From the NCBI GenBank assembly GCA_023460515.1, contig JAEWPS010000012.1, forward strand, positions 1 through 64,000: DNA of 64,000 bases, in the 5' to 3' direction. The position numbers were made by a program, and so were the translations under genes. This stretch comes from Bacillota bacterium (GTDB lineage Bacteria; Bacillota; Clostridia; TANB77; CAG-465). The notes beneath the pieces are model-generated. The model searched no databases and was not told the DNA's origin. It was given only the letters and a program-made list of their open reading frames with translations. Every line of letters begins with the position of its first letter. Position 1 is the first letter of the stretch. This document shows positions 1 to 9,505 of this stretch, piece after piece.

Positions 1-381
1 AACGAAACAAGAATTGCCTCAAGTTACACTTCAAATTCACCTGATGCACTGACAAAGGAAGTGTATGATGGAAATTATAGTACCTATATAGGATCTGGAA
101 CTAAATATATGAAGGTAGATAGTGGTGTGCAAGGAAAGAACATACGTGTAAAATGGAGTGCTGGCTTCTATAATGGTGTTACAGCAAGATTAACTTTAAT
201 GTTCCTAGATAGCAACATGCAAACAATAAGTAGTATATTAAGAGAAAAAGGTACGTATGATGAAATATATACAATACCAAGTGGGACAGTATGGATTAAA
301 TATGTTGGTCAAGATTATATAGATAATTATAATAAATTTTATTTCTATGCATATTTGTATGAAATACAAATAAATAATTAA
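1..381 (+). CDS. C-terminal part of a probable surface/secreted protein (5' truncated by window edge)
   Basis: The frame is open from the first base to a TAA at 379-381, so this is the end of a longer gene and the GTG at 61 is probably internal. The visible 126 residues are rich in Tyr, Thr, Ser, Asn and Gly, have no membrane helix, and read like one beta-sandwich module of an extracellular protein. No catalytic motif is visible and the family was not recognised. Function unknown; surface location is inferred from composition only. Confidence 0.55.
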   Translation, partial: NETRIASSYTSNSPDALTKEVYDGNYSTYIGSGTKYMKVDSGVQGKNIRVKWSAGFYNGVTARLTLMFLDSNMQTISSILREKGTYDEIYTIPSGTVWIKYVGQDYIDNYNKFYFYAYLYEIQINN

Positions 382-1544
382 TTAACTTCCTATTAATACT
401 ACAAAGAAACAATATTGCTTAAAGTCAAATGTTGGGGTGTAAGTTGTAAAAAACAATTTACATCTCAATTTTCATTCATATTTTGTATTAAATCATAGAA
501 AGATTAAAACAATGCTTTCAAACTTATTTTTTTTAGAATGCTAACACAAGCCAAATTGATAAAAAGTCTTTAAATATAAAGTAATATTCTTAATCTAAAA
601 TTGTCATAGTTTTTAAGACCCAATAATAAATAAAAGAGAGTATAAACAAACTAGAAAGTATATCTTCAACTGTAACCTTTGTAAAAAACGGAAATACAGG
701 AGTATATTCATATAAGAGTAGAGGTGGACAATACTACAACTATTACATTGTTGATTTTGATAATGGTTATGACTATTTTTTCAGTGAAGGAAAAGGTTAA
801 GAATCATGTTGTAAAATAAAAATAACTTCTGGAGATTTAAATTCCACATTAATAATTACATATCATGATGGAAATGATATTTGGAATGAAGGATTACATT
901 TTAAATATGACTTCTATAGCACTAATTTAAACGATGCACTAAAAATAAAAGATAAAAAAGAAATAATAAATTATTATTATAAGTAAAAACTATTTATATT
1001 TTTGAAATGAGGATTATTGTCTGGTATTATTATTATTATTATGATAAGAGATATTTTAAAATTCTCAAAAATAACTTTACCATTAGTTTAAATTTTGGTG
1101 TTATGTTGGATTAATATAATTGTGGTTGAAATGAATAAATATAAATAGTTGAAAGATAGAGTTAAGATATTAGTTCTATTTTTTATCTACTCCATACTAC
1201 AAAATATACAATAAAAAATTACACGAATGAAATTGAACTGGATTTTTTAGCTGAAAAACTATTAAATTGATTTTAATAAATAATATTTAAATAATTTTAT
1301 ATTAACGAGGAGATTATATTGTTAGTTTCCTTGTTTTTTTAGAGAAAAAATGATAAAATATAATAACGATAAATTTGATTATTTATGTTTAATTATGTTT
1401 AGTATCGTTTTGTTATGGAAAACAAATTTGTGGCCAAAATTCATGCAATTAGAAAAAAGGAAAATTTTAACCTATTAAAAACGTCAAATTACACGAATTT
1501 TAAGTTTGATAACGGTTATAATAAAGTTTGAAAGGAAGATTAAA
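382..1544. other. Long gene-poor stretch before uvrB
   Basis: About 1.16 kb without an intact gene. It holds a decayed coding remnant (630-986) and otherwise very AT-rich sequence with short frames. A further short frame ending at about 1270 could be another remnant but is too short to support. The word AATTACACGAAT occurs at 1217-1228 and 1487-1498. A TATAAT box at 1517-1522 lies upstream of uvrB without a convincing -35. Confidence 0.6.
630..986 (+). pseudogene. Remnant of a small secreted/surface protein gene with an internal stop
   Basis: One frame stays protein-like from about 630 to a TAA at 984-986, interrupted only by an in-frame TAA at 798-800. The translation before the stop is Gly/Tyr-rich (around YSYKSRGGQYYNYYIVDFD) and after it continues with alternating hydrophobic and polar residues, like a beta-rich extracellular domain. 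There is no start codon with a ribosome binding site. Seen: coding-like composition on both sides of one stop. Inferred: a degraded paralogue or tail of a surface protein like the one at the window start. Confidence 0.4.
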
Positions 1545-3495
1545 ATGTTTAAAATACACTCAAAATATAAACCAACAGGAGATCAACCAATGGCAATTGA
1601 AAAGTTGGTTGACGGAATAAACAAAAATATAGATTATCAGACACTTCTTGGTGTTACAGGTTCTCGGAAAAACATTTACAATAGCAAATGTTATTGAAAA
1701 AGTGCAGAAGCCAACCATAGTAATGGCACATAACAAAACTTTAGCTGGACAACTATATTCAGAGTTCAAGGAACTTTTCCCTGAAAATGCAGTAGAATAT
1801 TTTATATCGTATTATGATTACTTTCAGCCTGAAGCATATATTGCATCTACAGATACATATATAGAAAAAGATAGTAGCATAAATGATGAAATAGATAAAC
1901 TTCGCCATAGTGCAACCGCTGCTTTGTTTGAAAGAAAAGATGTAATAATAATAGCAAGTGTATCTGCTATATATTCATTAGGTTCACCGGAAGATTATTC
2001 TAGTATGGTTCTATCAATTAGACCTGGAATGAAAAAAAGTAGAGAAGAGTTACTAAAAAGGTTAATTGAAATGCAATATGAAAGAAACGATATAGATTTT
2101 AGTAGGGGTAAGTTTAGGGTAAAGGGAGATATACTTGATGTGTTTCCAGCTGGAAGTTCAAATGAAGTAATAAGAATTGAATTTTTTGGAAATGAAATAG
2201 AAAAAATATCTATTTTAGATAGTATAACTTTTAAAACCACTTCAACTTCTAAACATGAATTTATATATCCAAAATCTCATTATGTTATTGAAAAAGATAA
2301 GATAGATGCCTCAATTTCTAAAATTGAAGACGAACTTAAAGATAGAGTTAAATATTTTAAAGATAATGATAAAATAGTAGAAGCTTATAGAATTGAGCAA
2401 AGAACTAACTTTGATATTGAAATGCTAAAAGAGACGGGTTTTTGTCAAGGAATAGAGAATTATTCATTGTATATGAGTGGAAGAGAAAGAGGTTCTATTC
2501 CATATACTTTATTTGATTACCTAGGTGATGATTTTCTTGTTGTAATAGATGAGTCACATGCTACAATACCTCAAATAAGAGCTATGTATAACGGAGATAG
2601 AGCAAGAAAAGAATCATTAATAGAAAATGGTTTTAGATTAGAATCTGCTTATGATAATAGACCACTTAAATTTGAGGAATGGGAGAAAAAAATAAAAAAT
2701 ACTGTATTTGTTAGTGCAACTCCTGGAGATTATGAAAAAGAAAAATCTAAGGTTATTGCACAACAGATAATAAGACCTACAGGTTTAATTGATCCACAGA
2801 TTATTGTTAAACCTAGGGATAACCAAATAGATGACTTATTAAAAAATATTGAAGAAACAACTGCAAAGGGTGAAAGAGTATTAGTAACAACTTTAACTAA
2901 AAAACAAGCCGAAGAACTTTCTAGTTTTTTATCTGGAAAAGGTATAAAAGTAAATTATATGCATTCAGATATTAAAGCATTAGAAAGATTAGAAATAATA
3001 AGAAATCTAAGACTTGGTAAGTTTGATGTTCTTGTTGGAATAAATCTTTTAAGAGAAGGTTTGGATATACCAGAAGTTTCGCTAGTTGCTATATTAGATA
3101 GTGATAAAGAAGGATTTTTAAGAAGTGAGAGATCACTTATACAGACAATAGGTAGAGCAGCAAGAAATTCTAATGGTAGAGTTATAATGTATGCTGATGT
3201 ACTTACCGATTCAATGGAAAAAGCTATTAAAGAAACTAATAGAAGAAGACAAATACAAACAGAGTATAATACAGCTAACAATATAGTACCACAATCAATA
3301 GTTAAAGATGTATTTAGTAGTATAAAAGCTACATTTAGTGAAGAAGAGCAAACAAAAGTAAATGTAGATAAGATTGAAAACGTTGAAGAAACAATAGAAA
3401 GACTTACTGAAGAGATGATGTCATATGCTAGAAAATATGAATTTGAAAAAGCTGCGGCTATAAGAGACTTTATTGAAGAATTAAAAAAAATGTAA
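1545..3495 (+). CDS. uvrB: UvrABC excinuclease subunit B, needing a +1 shift at an in-frame CGG inside the P-loop
   Basis: UvrB is the DNA-damage-verifying helicase-like subunit of nucleotide excision repair, acting with UvrA and UvrC in the cytoplasm. ATG 1545 has AAAGGAAG 7-14 bases upstream. The N-terminus (KYKPTGDQPMAIEKL), the beta-hairpin region (SYYDYFQPEAY, EKDSSINDEIDKLRHSAT), the helicase region (GREGLDIPE-like, QTIGRAARN) and a C-terminal UVR motif are all present. Total 649 aa fits the family. An extra C at 1665 splits the Walker A motif: zero frame reads GVTGS-CGG(R)-KN and stops at 1697, while skipping the C gives GSGKTFTIANVI exactly. Either the gene is recoded, a pseudogene, or the base is an error; downstream sequence shows no decay. 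Confidence 0.93.
1662..1667 (+). other. Candidate +1 recoding site TCT-CGG-A in uvrB
   Basis: Ser codon TCT is followed by zero-frame CGG; the family sequence requires the C at 1665 to be skipped so that GGA (Gly of the Walker A motif) is read. The zero frame ends nine codons later. The same arrangement recurs at 47240 and 56905. No strong downstream hairpin was seen; AGG lies a few bases upstream. Confidence 0.5.
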
Positions 3496-3510
3496 AATGT
3501 ATCAATTTAA

Positions 3511-3538
3511 TTGAAATAAAAAAATTATATGATATAAT
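3511..3538 (+). promoter_or_regulatory. Sigma-A type promoter for the 3561 gene
   Basis: TTGAAA at 3511-3516, 16 bp spacer, TATAAT at 3533-3538 with TG at the extended -10 position; the ATG lies 23 bases downstream behind AAGGGGTG. Confidence 0.65.
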
Positions 3539-3560
3539 AAAATTACAAGGGGTGTAGTTT

Positions 3561-3824
3561 ATGTCAAAGTATGAGGAATTATTTTTTCCAGCTACAAATA
3601 CAATAGATGAATTTAATAAAAATGCTGTATTTGTTGGAATGTTAATAGTAGCATTTTTAAGTGTAATATATATTGTAAGTAGTTTTAAGCGTTTAAAAAT
3701 AATTTTCAAAAGTAGAGATAATAGTTTAAGACAAAACAGTTATATATTTTTTAAAATCGTATCAATGCTGTTTTTAGCTTATGTAACATATGAAATTGTA
3801 AATATTATTTTAAGCATTGCATAG
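3561..3824 (+). CDS. Small two-helix membrane protein, unknown function
   Basis: An 87-residue protein with its own promoter and a good ribosome binding site (AAGGGGTG). Two hydrophobic segments, about residues 21-43 and 63-85, flank a basic loop (FKRLKIIFKSRDNSLRQ), predicting an integral membrane protein with a cytoplasmic positive loop. No family recognised. It lies alone between uvrB and a convergent pseudouridine synthase gene, so context gives no clue to its role. Confidence 0.65.
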   Translation: MSKYEELFFPATNTIDEFNKNAVFVGMLIVAFLSVIYIVSSFKRLKIIFKSRDNSLRQNSYIFFKIVSMLFLAYVTYEIVNIILSIA

Positions 3825-3923
3825 TTTATGCTGAAATATTTTGTCTAGTTTTGTCGAAGATATTGTTTTTTTTAGTAGAATATTGTAGAATATTATTAAT
3901 ATTTTAGTGATATACTATATTAA

Positions 3924-3964
3924 AGAAGTAACTGAATTTTATTTAAATTCAGTTACTTCTTTTT
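3924..3964. terminator. Perfect hairpin terminator overlapping the end of the rluA-type gene
   Basis: A 16-bp perfect inverted repeat (3924-3939 with 3945-3960) around a 5-base loop, followed on the plus strand by TTTTT and on the minus strand by a short T-run. It can serve both convergent genes. The minus-strand gene ends at 3939, so its last codons and stop form one arm and the loop. Confidence 0.75.
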
Positions 3965-4844
3965 CTAATTGTATTATTTTATTGTTTAAGTATTTCAACA
4001 TACTTTCATTATCAAAACTAAATGTGTATTTGTTTGCAAATAAGAGTTGTCTATTTTTTTTGAATTTCTTATTTACATCGTTTTTTCCATATTTACTATC
4101 ACCTATTATTGGGTGATTTATACTTGCTAAATGTGCTCTTATTTGATGTGTTTTTCCGGTATGAAGAATAACACTTAATTTTGCATAATCTTGTTTGATA
4201 TTTTTTTCTAGTACAGTAAATTCTGTTGTTATTTTTTCAGAGTATTTAACATTTGCTTGAGATATTTTTGAAAACCCAGCTTTTTTATCTTGTAATATAT
4301 ATGCTTCAAGTACATTATGTGATTTCGCAAAGTTGCTATTTGCAACATAAGCAATATATTCTTTGTGAATCTTATTATCTTTAAATGCATCTAACATTTC
4401 TACATATGCATTCTCATTTTTAGTAAATATAACAAGTCCTGCAGTATTTCTATCTAACCTATGACATATTTTAATATTATTGTCTGCTAAATCTTTTATT
4501 ACTAATTCTTCAAATGTTGGTTCAAAAAGTTTAGAACTTAAATCTTCATTATTAGATAGTATTCCTTGTGGTTTAAAAGCAATTAAAATGTTCTCATCGT
4601 TATAATAATACTTTATTTCTTTTGGTAAATTAAATAATATATTATCTTGTATATATACATCTAAAATATCATTATTTTGCACTAATATATCACTTGAAAT
4701 TTTAATATTATTAACACGAATGTCTTTATTTCTAAGAGCCTTACATATAGCAGAGTAAGGTACATTTTTAAATATACTTGTTAAGTATTTTGAAACTAAT
4801 ATTTTTTTGTTTTTTTCTTCTATTTTTACAATTAAATTTTTCAT
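3939..4844 (-). CDS. RluA-family 23S rRNA/tRNA pseudouridine synthase
   Basis: A 301-residue member of the RluA/RluD family, which isomerises uridine to pseudouridine in structured RNA. An S4-like RNA-binding domain (about residues 18-65) precedes the catalytic domain with the signature HRLDRNTAGL, where D131 is the catalytic aspartate, and the family motifs HQIRAHL and GDSKYG. The exact target uridine cannot be told from sequence. The final codons lie inside the terminator hairpin. It is convergent with the small membrane protein gene. Confidence 0.9.
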   Translation of the reverse strand: MKNLIVKIEEKNKKILVSKYLTSIFKNVPYSAICKALRNKDIRVNNIKISSDILVQNNDILDVYIQDNILFNLPKEIKYYYNDENILIAFKPQGILSNNEDLSSKLFEPTFEELVIKDLADNNIKICHRLDRNTAGLVIFTKNENAYVEMLDAFKDNKIHKEYIAYVANSNFAKSHNVLEAYILQDKKAGFSKISQANVKYSEKITTEFTVLEKNIKQDYAKLSVILHTGKTHQIRAHLASINHPIIGDSKYGKNDVNKKFKKNRQLLFANKYTFSFDNESMLKYLNNKIIQLEKEVTEFK

Positions 4845-4887
4845 GCATATATTATATCCTTATTTTTCTATAAATGCAATATTTTTA

Positions 4888-4916
4888 TTGATTTTTTATA
4901 TAATTTAGTGTATAAT
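4888..4916 (+). promoter_or_regulatory. Sigma-A type promoter for DUF881-sbp
   Basis: TTGATT at 4888-4893, 17 bp spacer, TATAAT at 4911-4916. The TTG start of the DUF881 gene follows 18 bases later, so the leader is very short. Confidence 0.6.
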
Positions 4917-4934
4917 TAACTATACAGAAAAGAG

Positions 4935-5723
4935 TTGATAGATTTGGAAAAAGATATATTAAAAAAAATATTTTCTAATAATACAAAAGAAGCAATAGTA
5001 AGATTTGTAAAGAAACATTCAGTAATGCCATATATTTTAATTGGAGTTACAATGTTTTTCCTTACTATGATGCTAACAGCACAAATGAAAACTGTAAATT
5101 CAACAACGGAAATATTACAAGGAAAAAGAGAATCTCAACTTATAGATGATTTAGTACAACTTCAAAGAAAATATAATGATTTGAAAGCGGATCATGATGA
5201 AAGTGTGAAAATTGTTGAAGAATATAAATCAAATTCAGCAACAAATAGTCAACTTATATCGTCAATGACTGATGAATTAAAAAGATTATCAATATCTTCA
5301 GGAACTGTAAATGTAAAAGGAGAAGGCATAGTTATTGTCTTAACTGATGGTACAAAAGTATTAGAACCAGATCTTAGACAAGATTCACTCGTACATGACA
5401 GTGATCTACTTACTGTTGTAAATGAACTTAAAGCAGCAGGTGCAGAGGCTATTAGTATAAATGGTCAAAGAGTAATAGCTACATCAGCTATTAGATGTGC
5501 AGGACCAATTATACAAGTTAATTATCAAAGAGTAGCAGCACCATTTACTGTGAAGGCCATAGGTAATGCACAGTATTTAGAAAGTGCTATAAATATAAAA
5601 AACGGAGTAGCAGATTTATTAAGAGAGATTGGTATAGGTGTTAAAATAACTAGAGAAAAAGATATAAAAATACAAAAATTTGATGGAGCATTGAACTTTG
5701 AAAATGCCAATATAGATGAATAG
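4935..5723 (+). CDS. DUF881 family membrane-anchored protein
   Basis: A 262-residue protein: cytoplasmic basic N-terminus, one membrane helix (about 32-50), a coiled-coil stretch (about 60-120) and the conserved extracytoplasmic DUF881 domain (GEGIVIVLTDG, VNELKAAGAEAISINGQRV). The family sits beside sbp and often near division genes in Firmicutes, and is of unknown function; a cell-envelope or division role is inference. The start is TTG at 4935 behind AGAAAAGAG; an alternative TTG lies three codons downstream. It is the first gene of a two-gene operon. Confidence 0.88.
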   Translation: MIDLEKDILKKIFSNNTKEAIVRFVKKHSVMPYILIGVTMFFLTMMLTAQMKTVNSTTEILQGKRESQLIDDLVQLQRKYNDLKADHDESVKIVEEYKSNSATNSQLISSMTDELKRLSISSGTVNVKGEGIVIVLTDGTKVLEPDLRQDSLVHDSDLLTVVNELKAAGAEAISINGQRVIATSAIRCAGPIIQVNYQRVAAPFTVKAIGNAQYLESAINIKNGVADLLREIGIGVKITREKDIKIQKFDGALNFENANIDE

Positions 5724-5739
5724 GGGGCGCTAAAATAAT

Positions 5740-6123
5740 ATGGTAGGAGTTATAATTTTAATTGGATTTGTAATAGCAGGATTTCTTACTGGCTTAAATT
5801 TAGTAATACCTTATGTATATTCTAAATATATTGCGGTTGCTATTTTAGCATGTTTAGATTCAGTGTTTGGAGCATTCACTGCAAATATAGATAAAAAATT
5901 TAGAATAAATATATTTTTATCTGGCTTTTTTGGAAATGCACTTATTGCAATGTTTTTAGTATTTATAGGCGACAAATTAAATGTAGATATTTATTTAGCT
6001 GCTGTTATAGTATTTAGTGGAAGATTACTTAATAATTTTTCAACTATACGTAGAGAATATATACAAAAAATTGATAATAAAGTAAATAGAGAAAAAAATA
6101 AAAATAAAGCAGAGAAAATATAA
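5740..6123 (+). CDS. sbp: Small basic protein Sbp (DUF1290 family)
   Basis: A 127-residue membrane protein with three or four hydrophobic segments and a Lys-rich tail. It matches the Sbp/DUF1290 pattern (NLVIPYVYSKYIAVAILACLD; SGFFGNALIA; NVDIYLAAVIVFSGRL...IRR), as in Bacillus Sbp encoded next to the division genes. Function is not established. It follows DUF881 by 16 bases with AGGGGGCG as a weakly placed ribosome binding site, so the two are co-transcribed. Confidence 0.85.
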   Translation: MVGVIILIGFVIAGFLTGLNLVIPYVYSKYIAVAILACLDSVFGAFTANIDKKFRINIFLSGFFGNALIAMFLVFIGDKLNVDIYLAAVIVFSGRLLNNFSTIRREYIQKIDNKVNREKNKNKAEKI

Positions 6124-6151
6124 ATTTTAAAAAATAAGAAATTTCATATAG

Positions 6152-6211
6152 CGTAATATGTAGATTGATGTAGTGTGGTTTTACAGCATCAATTTGTGTA
6201 TTACGTTTTTT
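6152..6211 (+). terminator. Rho-independent terminator after sbp
   Basis: CGTAATA (6152-6158) pairs with TATTACG (6199-6205), with an inner stem GATTGATG/CATCAAT; six T follow at 6206-6211. Confidence 0.75.
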
Positions 6212-6288
6212 GTTTAAATATAAGTATAATTATATCTGATTATAGAGATATTATTAGTAAATAAATCTTAAAATGTTTTTGTTTTTTC

Positions 6289-6317
6289 TTGAAATAAAAA
6301 TAAAAATGTTATATAAT
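6289..6317 (+). promoter_or_regulatory. Sigma-A type promoter of mgtA
   Basis: TTGAAA at 6289-6294, 17 bp spacer, TATAAT at 6312-6317. No magnesium riboswitch fits between the preceding terminator and the start codon. Confidence 0.7.
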
Positions 6318-6354
6318 AAAATTTATATGAAACATATATAAAGGATGTATTGAT

Positions 6355-8982
6355 ATGAAAGATAAAAAACTAGAAGATAAAGTTCAAATTAATATGAATA
6401 AAAAAATATTTGAATATAGTAAAATGAGCGAGAAAGAAGTTTTAGATAGTTTTAAAACTACTGAAAATGGCTATTCTACTGAAGATGCTTCAATACTATT
6501 AGAAAAAAATGGTTATAATAAAGTTGAAAATGATGATGAAGTAAAAGTATATGATTTATTTGTACAATCTTTTCTTGATCCATTTAGCATTATACTTATG
6601 GGTATAATACTAATTTCTGTATTTACTGATATTCTATTAGTACAAGAAAAATCATATTCAAAAATTGTAATTTTAAGTTTAATAATTTTAGTTAGCGGAA
6701 CAATACATTTTATTCAGGATTTAAGATCAAGAAAGTCTATGAAAAAATTAAAAGAAATGGTTTCTAATACTATTGCAGTAATGAGAGATAGTAAATTAGT
6801 TGAGATACCTCTTACAAACATTGTTGTAGGTGATATAATAAAATTATCTGCAGGGGATATTATACCAGCAGATTTAAGAGTAATTTCAAGTAAAGATATG
6901 TTTTTAAGTCAATCATCACTTACAGGAGAATCCGAACCTATAGAAAAATTTGTATCAAATTCTAAAGAAAATGCAGAAATATTTGAGCTTGAAAATATAT
7001 GTTATATGGGAACTAATCTAGTAAGTGGTGCAGCGACAGGTGTAGTTATCGCAACTGGGAAAGATACATATTTAGGTCAAATGTCAAGTTCAATGGTAAC
7101 TAAAAAAGGTGAAACAGCCTTTGATAAAGGAATTAAAAAAGTAACATGGCTTTTAATAAAAATAACTATGATAATGGTTCCTATAGTTTTCATAATAAAT
7201 ATACTGACAAAGGGAAATATATTAGATTCATTTATATATTCTGTAGCTGTTGCTGTTGGAATAACTCCTGAACTTTTATTAGTAATAGTAACATCAAATT
7301 TGGCGAAAGGTTCAATTGAAATGGCTAAGAAAAAAACTATAGTAAAGGACTTAAATAGTATTCAAAATTTGGGTGCTATGGATATACTTTGCACTGACAA
7401 GACAGGAACATTAACGCAAGATCATATTGTACTTGAAGAATATCTTGATGTTCATGGTAATGAAGATATGAGAATATTAAGACATGCATTTTTAAATAGT
7501 CATTTTCAAACAGGTCTTAAGAATTTACTTGATATAGCAATAATAGAAAAAGCAAAAAGTAATAATTTAGAGAGTATATTGGAAAAATATAAAAAAGTTG
7601 ATGAAATACCTTTTGATTTTGTAAGAAGAAGAATGTCAATAGTTATTGAAGATACAAATGAGAAGAAACAATTAATAACGAAAGGTGCAGTAGAAGAAGT
7701 ATTATCTATTTGTAAATATGCAGAAATTAACGGTAAGGTAGAAGAAATAGATAGTCAGCTTACTGATGAAATAATGACTATAGCAAGGAGATTAAATTCT
7801 AATGGTCTAAGGGTTGTTGCTATAGCACAAAAAAATGAGTTTTATCATGATGTGAAAACATTTTGTATTCAAGATGAAAAAGATATGATTTTGATTGGGT
7901 ATGTTGCATTTTTAGATCCACCAAAAGAAAGTGCTAAAGGAGCAATTAAAGTTCTTAATACTCATGGTGTAGAAGTAAAAGTAATAACTGGTGATAATGA
8001 ATTGGTAGCTAGAAAAGTATGTGCCCAAGTTGGAATTGATACAACAAACACTTTAACTGGTAAACAAATTGAAGGTATGTCTAATGATGAGTTTTTATCT
8101 TTAGTTGAGAAAACCACATTATTTGCTAAAATATCTCCTATACAAAAAGCAAATATAGTTAAAGCATTACAAAGTAAAGGGCATATAGTAGGATATATGG
8201 GAGATGGGATAAATGATGCTCCCGCTTTAGTTCAAGCAGATGTAAGTATATCTGTTGATAGCGGTGTTGAAATTGCAAAAGAATCCGCAGATATAATATT
8301 ACTTGAAAAAAGTTTAATGGTACTAAAAGATGGAATAGTTGAAGGAAGAAAAGTATTTTCAAATATTATGAAATATTTAAAAATGGGAACAAGTTCTAAT
8401 GTTGGAAATATGATTAGTGTTCTATTTGCAAGTATATTTTTACCTTTCTTACCTATGTTACCTATACATATATTGTTACAAAATTTACTTTATGACTTAT
8501 CGCAAATTGGTATTCCATTTGATAGAGTTGATAGTGATTATCTAAAAGTTCCAAGAAAATGGGAGACAAAGGATATATCTAAATTTATTTGGTGGTTTGC
8601 ACCCGTTAGTACATTTTTTGATTTAGTAATGTTTGCAGTTCTGTGGTATGTAATAGGAGCTAATACAGTTAATAATCAAGCTTTATTTCAGTCTGGTTGG
8701 TTTATACTAGGATTACTATCACAAACTGTAATCGTTCATGTTATAAGAACAGGAAAAATACCTTTTATACAAAGTCGTCCATCTTTTATACTACTATTTT
8801 CAACATTGATTATAACAATTATAGGATTAGTAATTCCATATACAGAGTTTGGAAGTTTTGTAGGTTTAGTTCCTCTTCCAGGAATATATTTGGGGTGTCT
8901 TCTAATTATTATGATATCATATGTATTAATTACTGAGTGTGTAAAAAGAATATACATTAAATTTAATGGTGATTGGGTATAA
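6355..8982 (+). CDS. mgtA: Magnesium-translocating P-type ATPase (MgtA/P3B type)
   Basis: An 875-residue P-type ATPase, normal length for MgtA, which imports Mg2+ at the plasma membrane. Present: cation-ATPase N-terminal domain; actuator motif SLTGESEP; phosphorylation motif DKTGTLTQD (D348) preceded by the MgtA hallmark QNLGAMDILCT; NSHFQTGLKNLLD; and the hinge GDGINDAPAL. The membrane-helix 4 motif, usually PEMLP in MgtA, reads PELLL here (residues 305-309), losing the second proline. It has its own promoter and terminator. Confidence 0.93.
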   Translation: MKDKKLEDKVQINMNKKIFEYSKMSEKEVLDSFKTTENGYSTEDASILLEKNGYNKVENDDEVKVYDLFVQSFLDPFSIILMGIILISVFTDILLVQEKSYSKIVILSLIILVSGTIHFIQDLRSRKSMKKLKEMVSNTIAVMRDSKLVEIPLTNIVVGDIIKLSAGDIIPADLRVISSKDMFLSQSSLTGESEPIEKFVSNSKENAEIFELENICYMGTNLVSGAATGVVIATGKDTYLGQMSSSMVTKKGETAFDKGIKKVTWLLIKITMIMVPIVFIINILTKGNILDSFIYSVAVAVGITPELLLVIVTSNLAKGSIEMAKKKTIVKDLNSIQNLGAMDILCTDKTGTLTQDHIVLEEYLDVHGNEDMRILRHAFLNSHFQTGLKNLLDIAIIEKAKSNNLESILEKYKKVDEIPFDFVRRRMSIVIEDTNEKKQLITKGAVEEVLSICKYAEINGKVEEIDSQLTDEIMTIARRLNSNGLRVVAIAQKNEFYHDVKTFCIQDEKDMILIGYVAFLDPPKESAKGAIKVLNTHGVEVKVITGDNELVARKVCAQVGIDTTNTLTGKQIEGMSNDEFLSLVEKTTLFAKISPIQKANIVKALQSKGHIVGYMGDGINDAPALVQADVSISVDSGVEIAKESADIILLEKSLMVLKDGIVEGRKVFSNIMKYLKMGTSSNVGNMISVLFASIFLPFLPMLPIHILLQNLLYDLSQIGIPFDRVDSDYLKVPRKWETKDISKFIWWFAPVSTFFDLVMFAVLWYVIGANTVNNQALFQSGWFILGLLSQTVIVHVIRTGKIPFIQSRPSFILLFSTLIITIIGLVIPYTEFGSFVGLVPLPGIYLGCLLIIMISYVLITECVKRIYIKFNGDWV

Positions 8983-9005
8983 TAAAATTTTATTAAATAT
9001 AAGAA

Positions 9006-9042
9006 AGAACATACAAGTTTATAACATTGTATGTTCTTTTTA
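9006..9042. terminator. Terminator between mgtA and spoIIID
   Basis: An 11-bp perfect stem (AGAACATACAA 9006-9016 with 9027-9037) and a T-rich tail on the plus strand. It lies between convergent genes and may act on both. Confidence 0.75.
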
Positions 9043-9062
9043 TTTTTACTACATTTTTAGCA

Positions 9063-9332
9063 TTAGTGCTTTAAATTTGCAATATCCATAAATTTTTGTC
9101 GTGTAGCTTTTCCACCACGGTATGCTCTTTCTTCTTTATTTTTATCTAATACAGCACGTACATTAACAAAAGTTTCATTGTCTTCATCCTTTAGTTTTTT
9201 TTGAAACTGGCTGTGAATGGTAGATTTCGAAATTTTAAATTTTTTTTCGAGTTGCCGAAGCGTGCTACCATTTTCAATCATGTACAAAGCAATACCCCTT
9301 ATTGTTTCGTAATCATAATTAGTTCTAATCAT
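9063..9332 (-). CDS. spoIIID: Sporulation transcription factor SpoIIID
   Basis: An 89-residue helix-turn-helix regulator of mother-cell genes during sporulation. The helix-turn-helix (STLRQLEKKFKISKSTIH, about residues 23-40) and the C-terminal basic AYRGGKATRQKF segment match the SpoIIID family (compare SKSTVH and LRGGEAT of Bacillus). AGGAG lies eight bases before the ATG. Arg in LRQ is encoded by CGG, one of only three ordinary native CGG codons seen here, at a position that is Arg in the family. Confidence 0.9.
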   Translation of the reverse strand: MIRTNYDYETIRGIALYMIENGSTLRQLEKKFKISKSTIHSQFQKKLKDEDNETFVNVRAVLDKNKEERAYRGGKATRQKFMDIANLKH

Positions 9333-9505
9333 TTCCTCACTCCTAGTCTTTGTGACGTATTTTTTAAAGATGAGATAATTATAACATATATTTACATTAA
9401 ATTCAAGTTATAGTATTTTACTTTGGATTGAGTGTTTATATTATTTTTAAATGTGTATGAATATTTTAAATTGTTATTAATAAAATGTACAAAGGAGTGA
9501 TTAGT

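Noticed and set aside
1217..1498. Direct repeat AATTACACGAAT at 1217 and 1487 as a mobile-element footprint
   Set aside because: Twelve bases, AT-rich, no inverted repeats or transposase nearby; chance is likely.
6212..6354. Mg2+ riboswitch (M-box) before mgtA
   Set aside because: Only about 140 bases lie between terminator and start, mostly before the promoter; no M-box elements seen.
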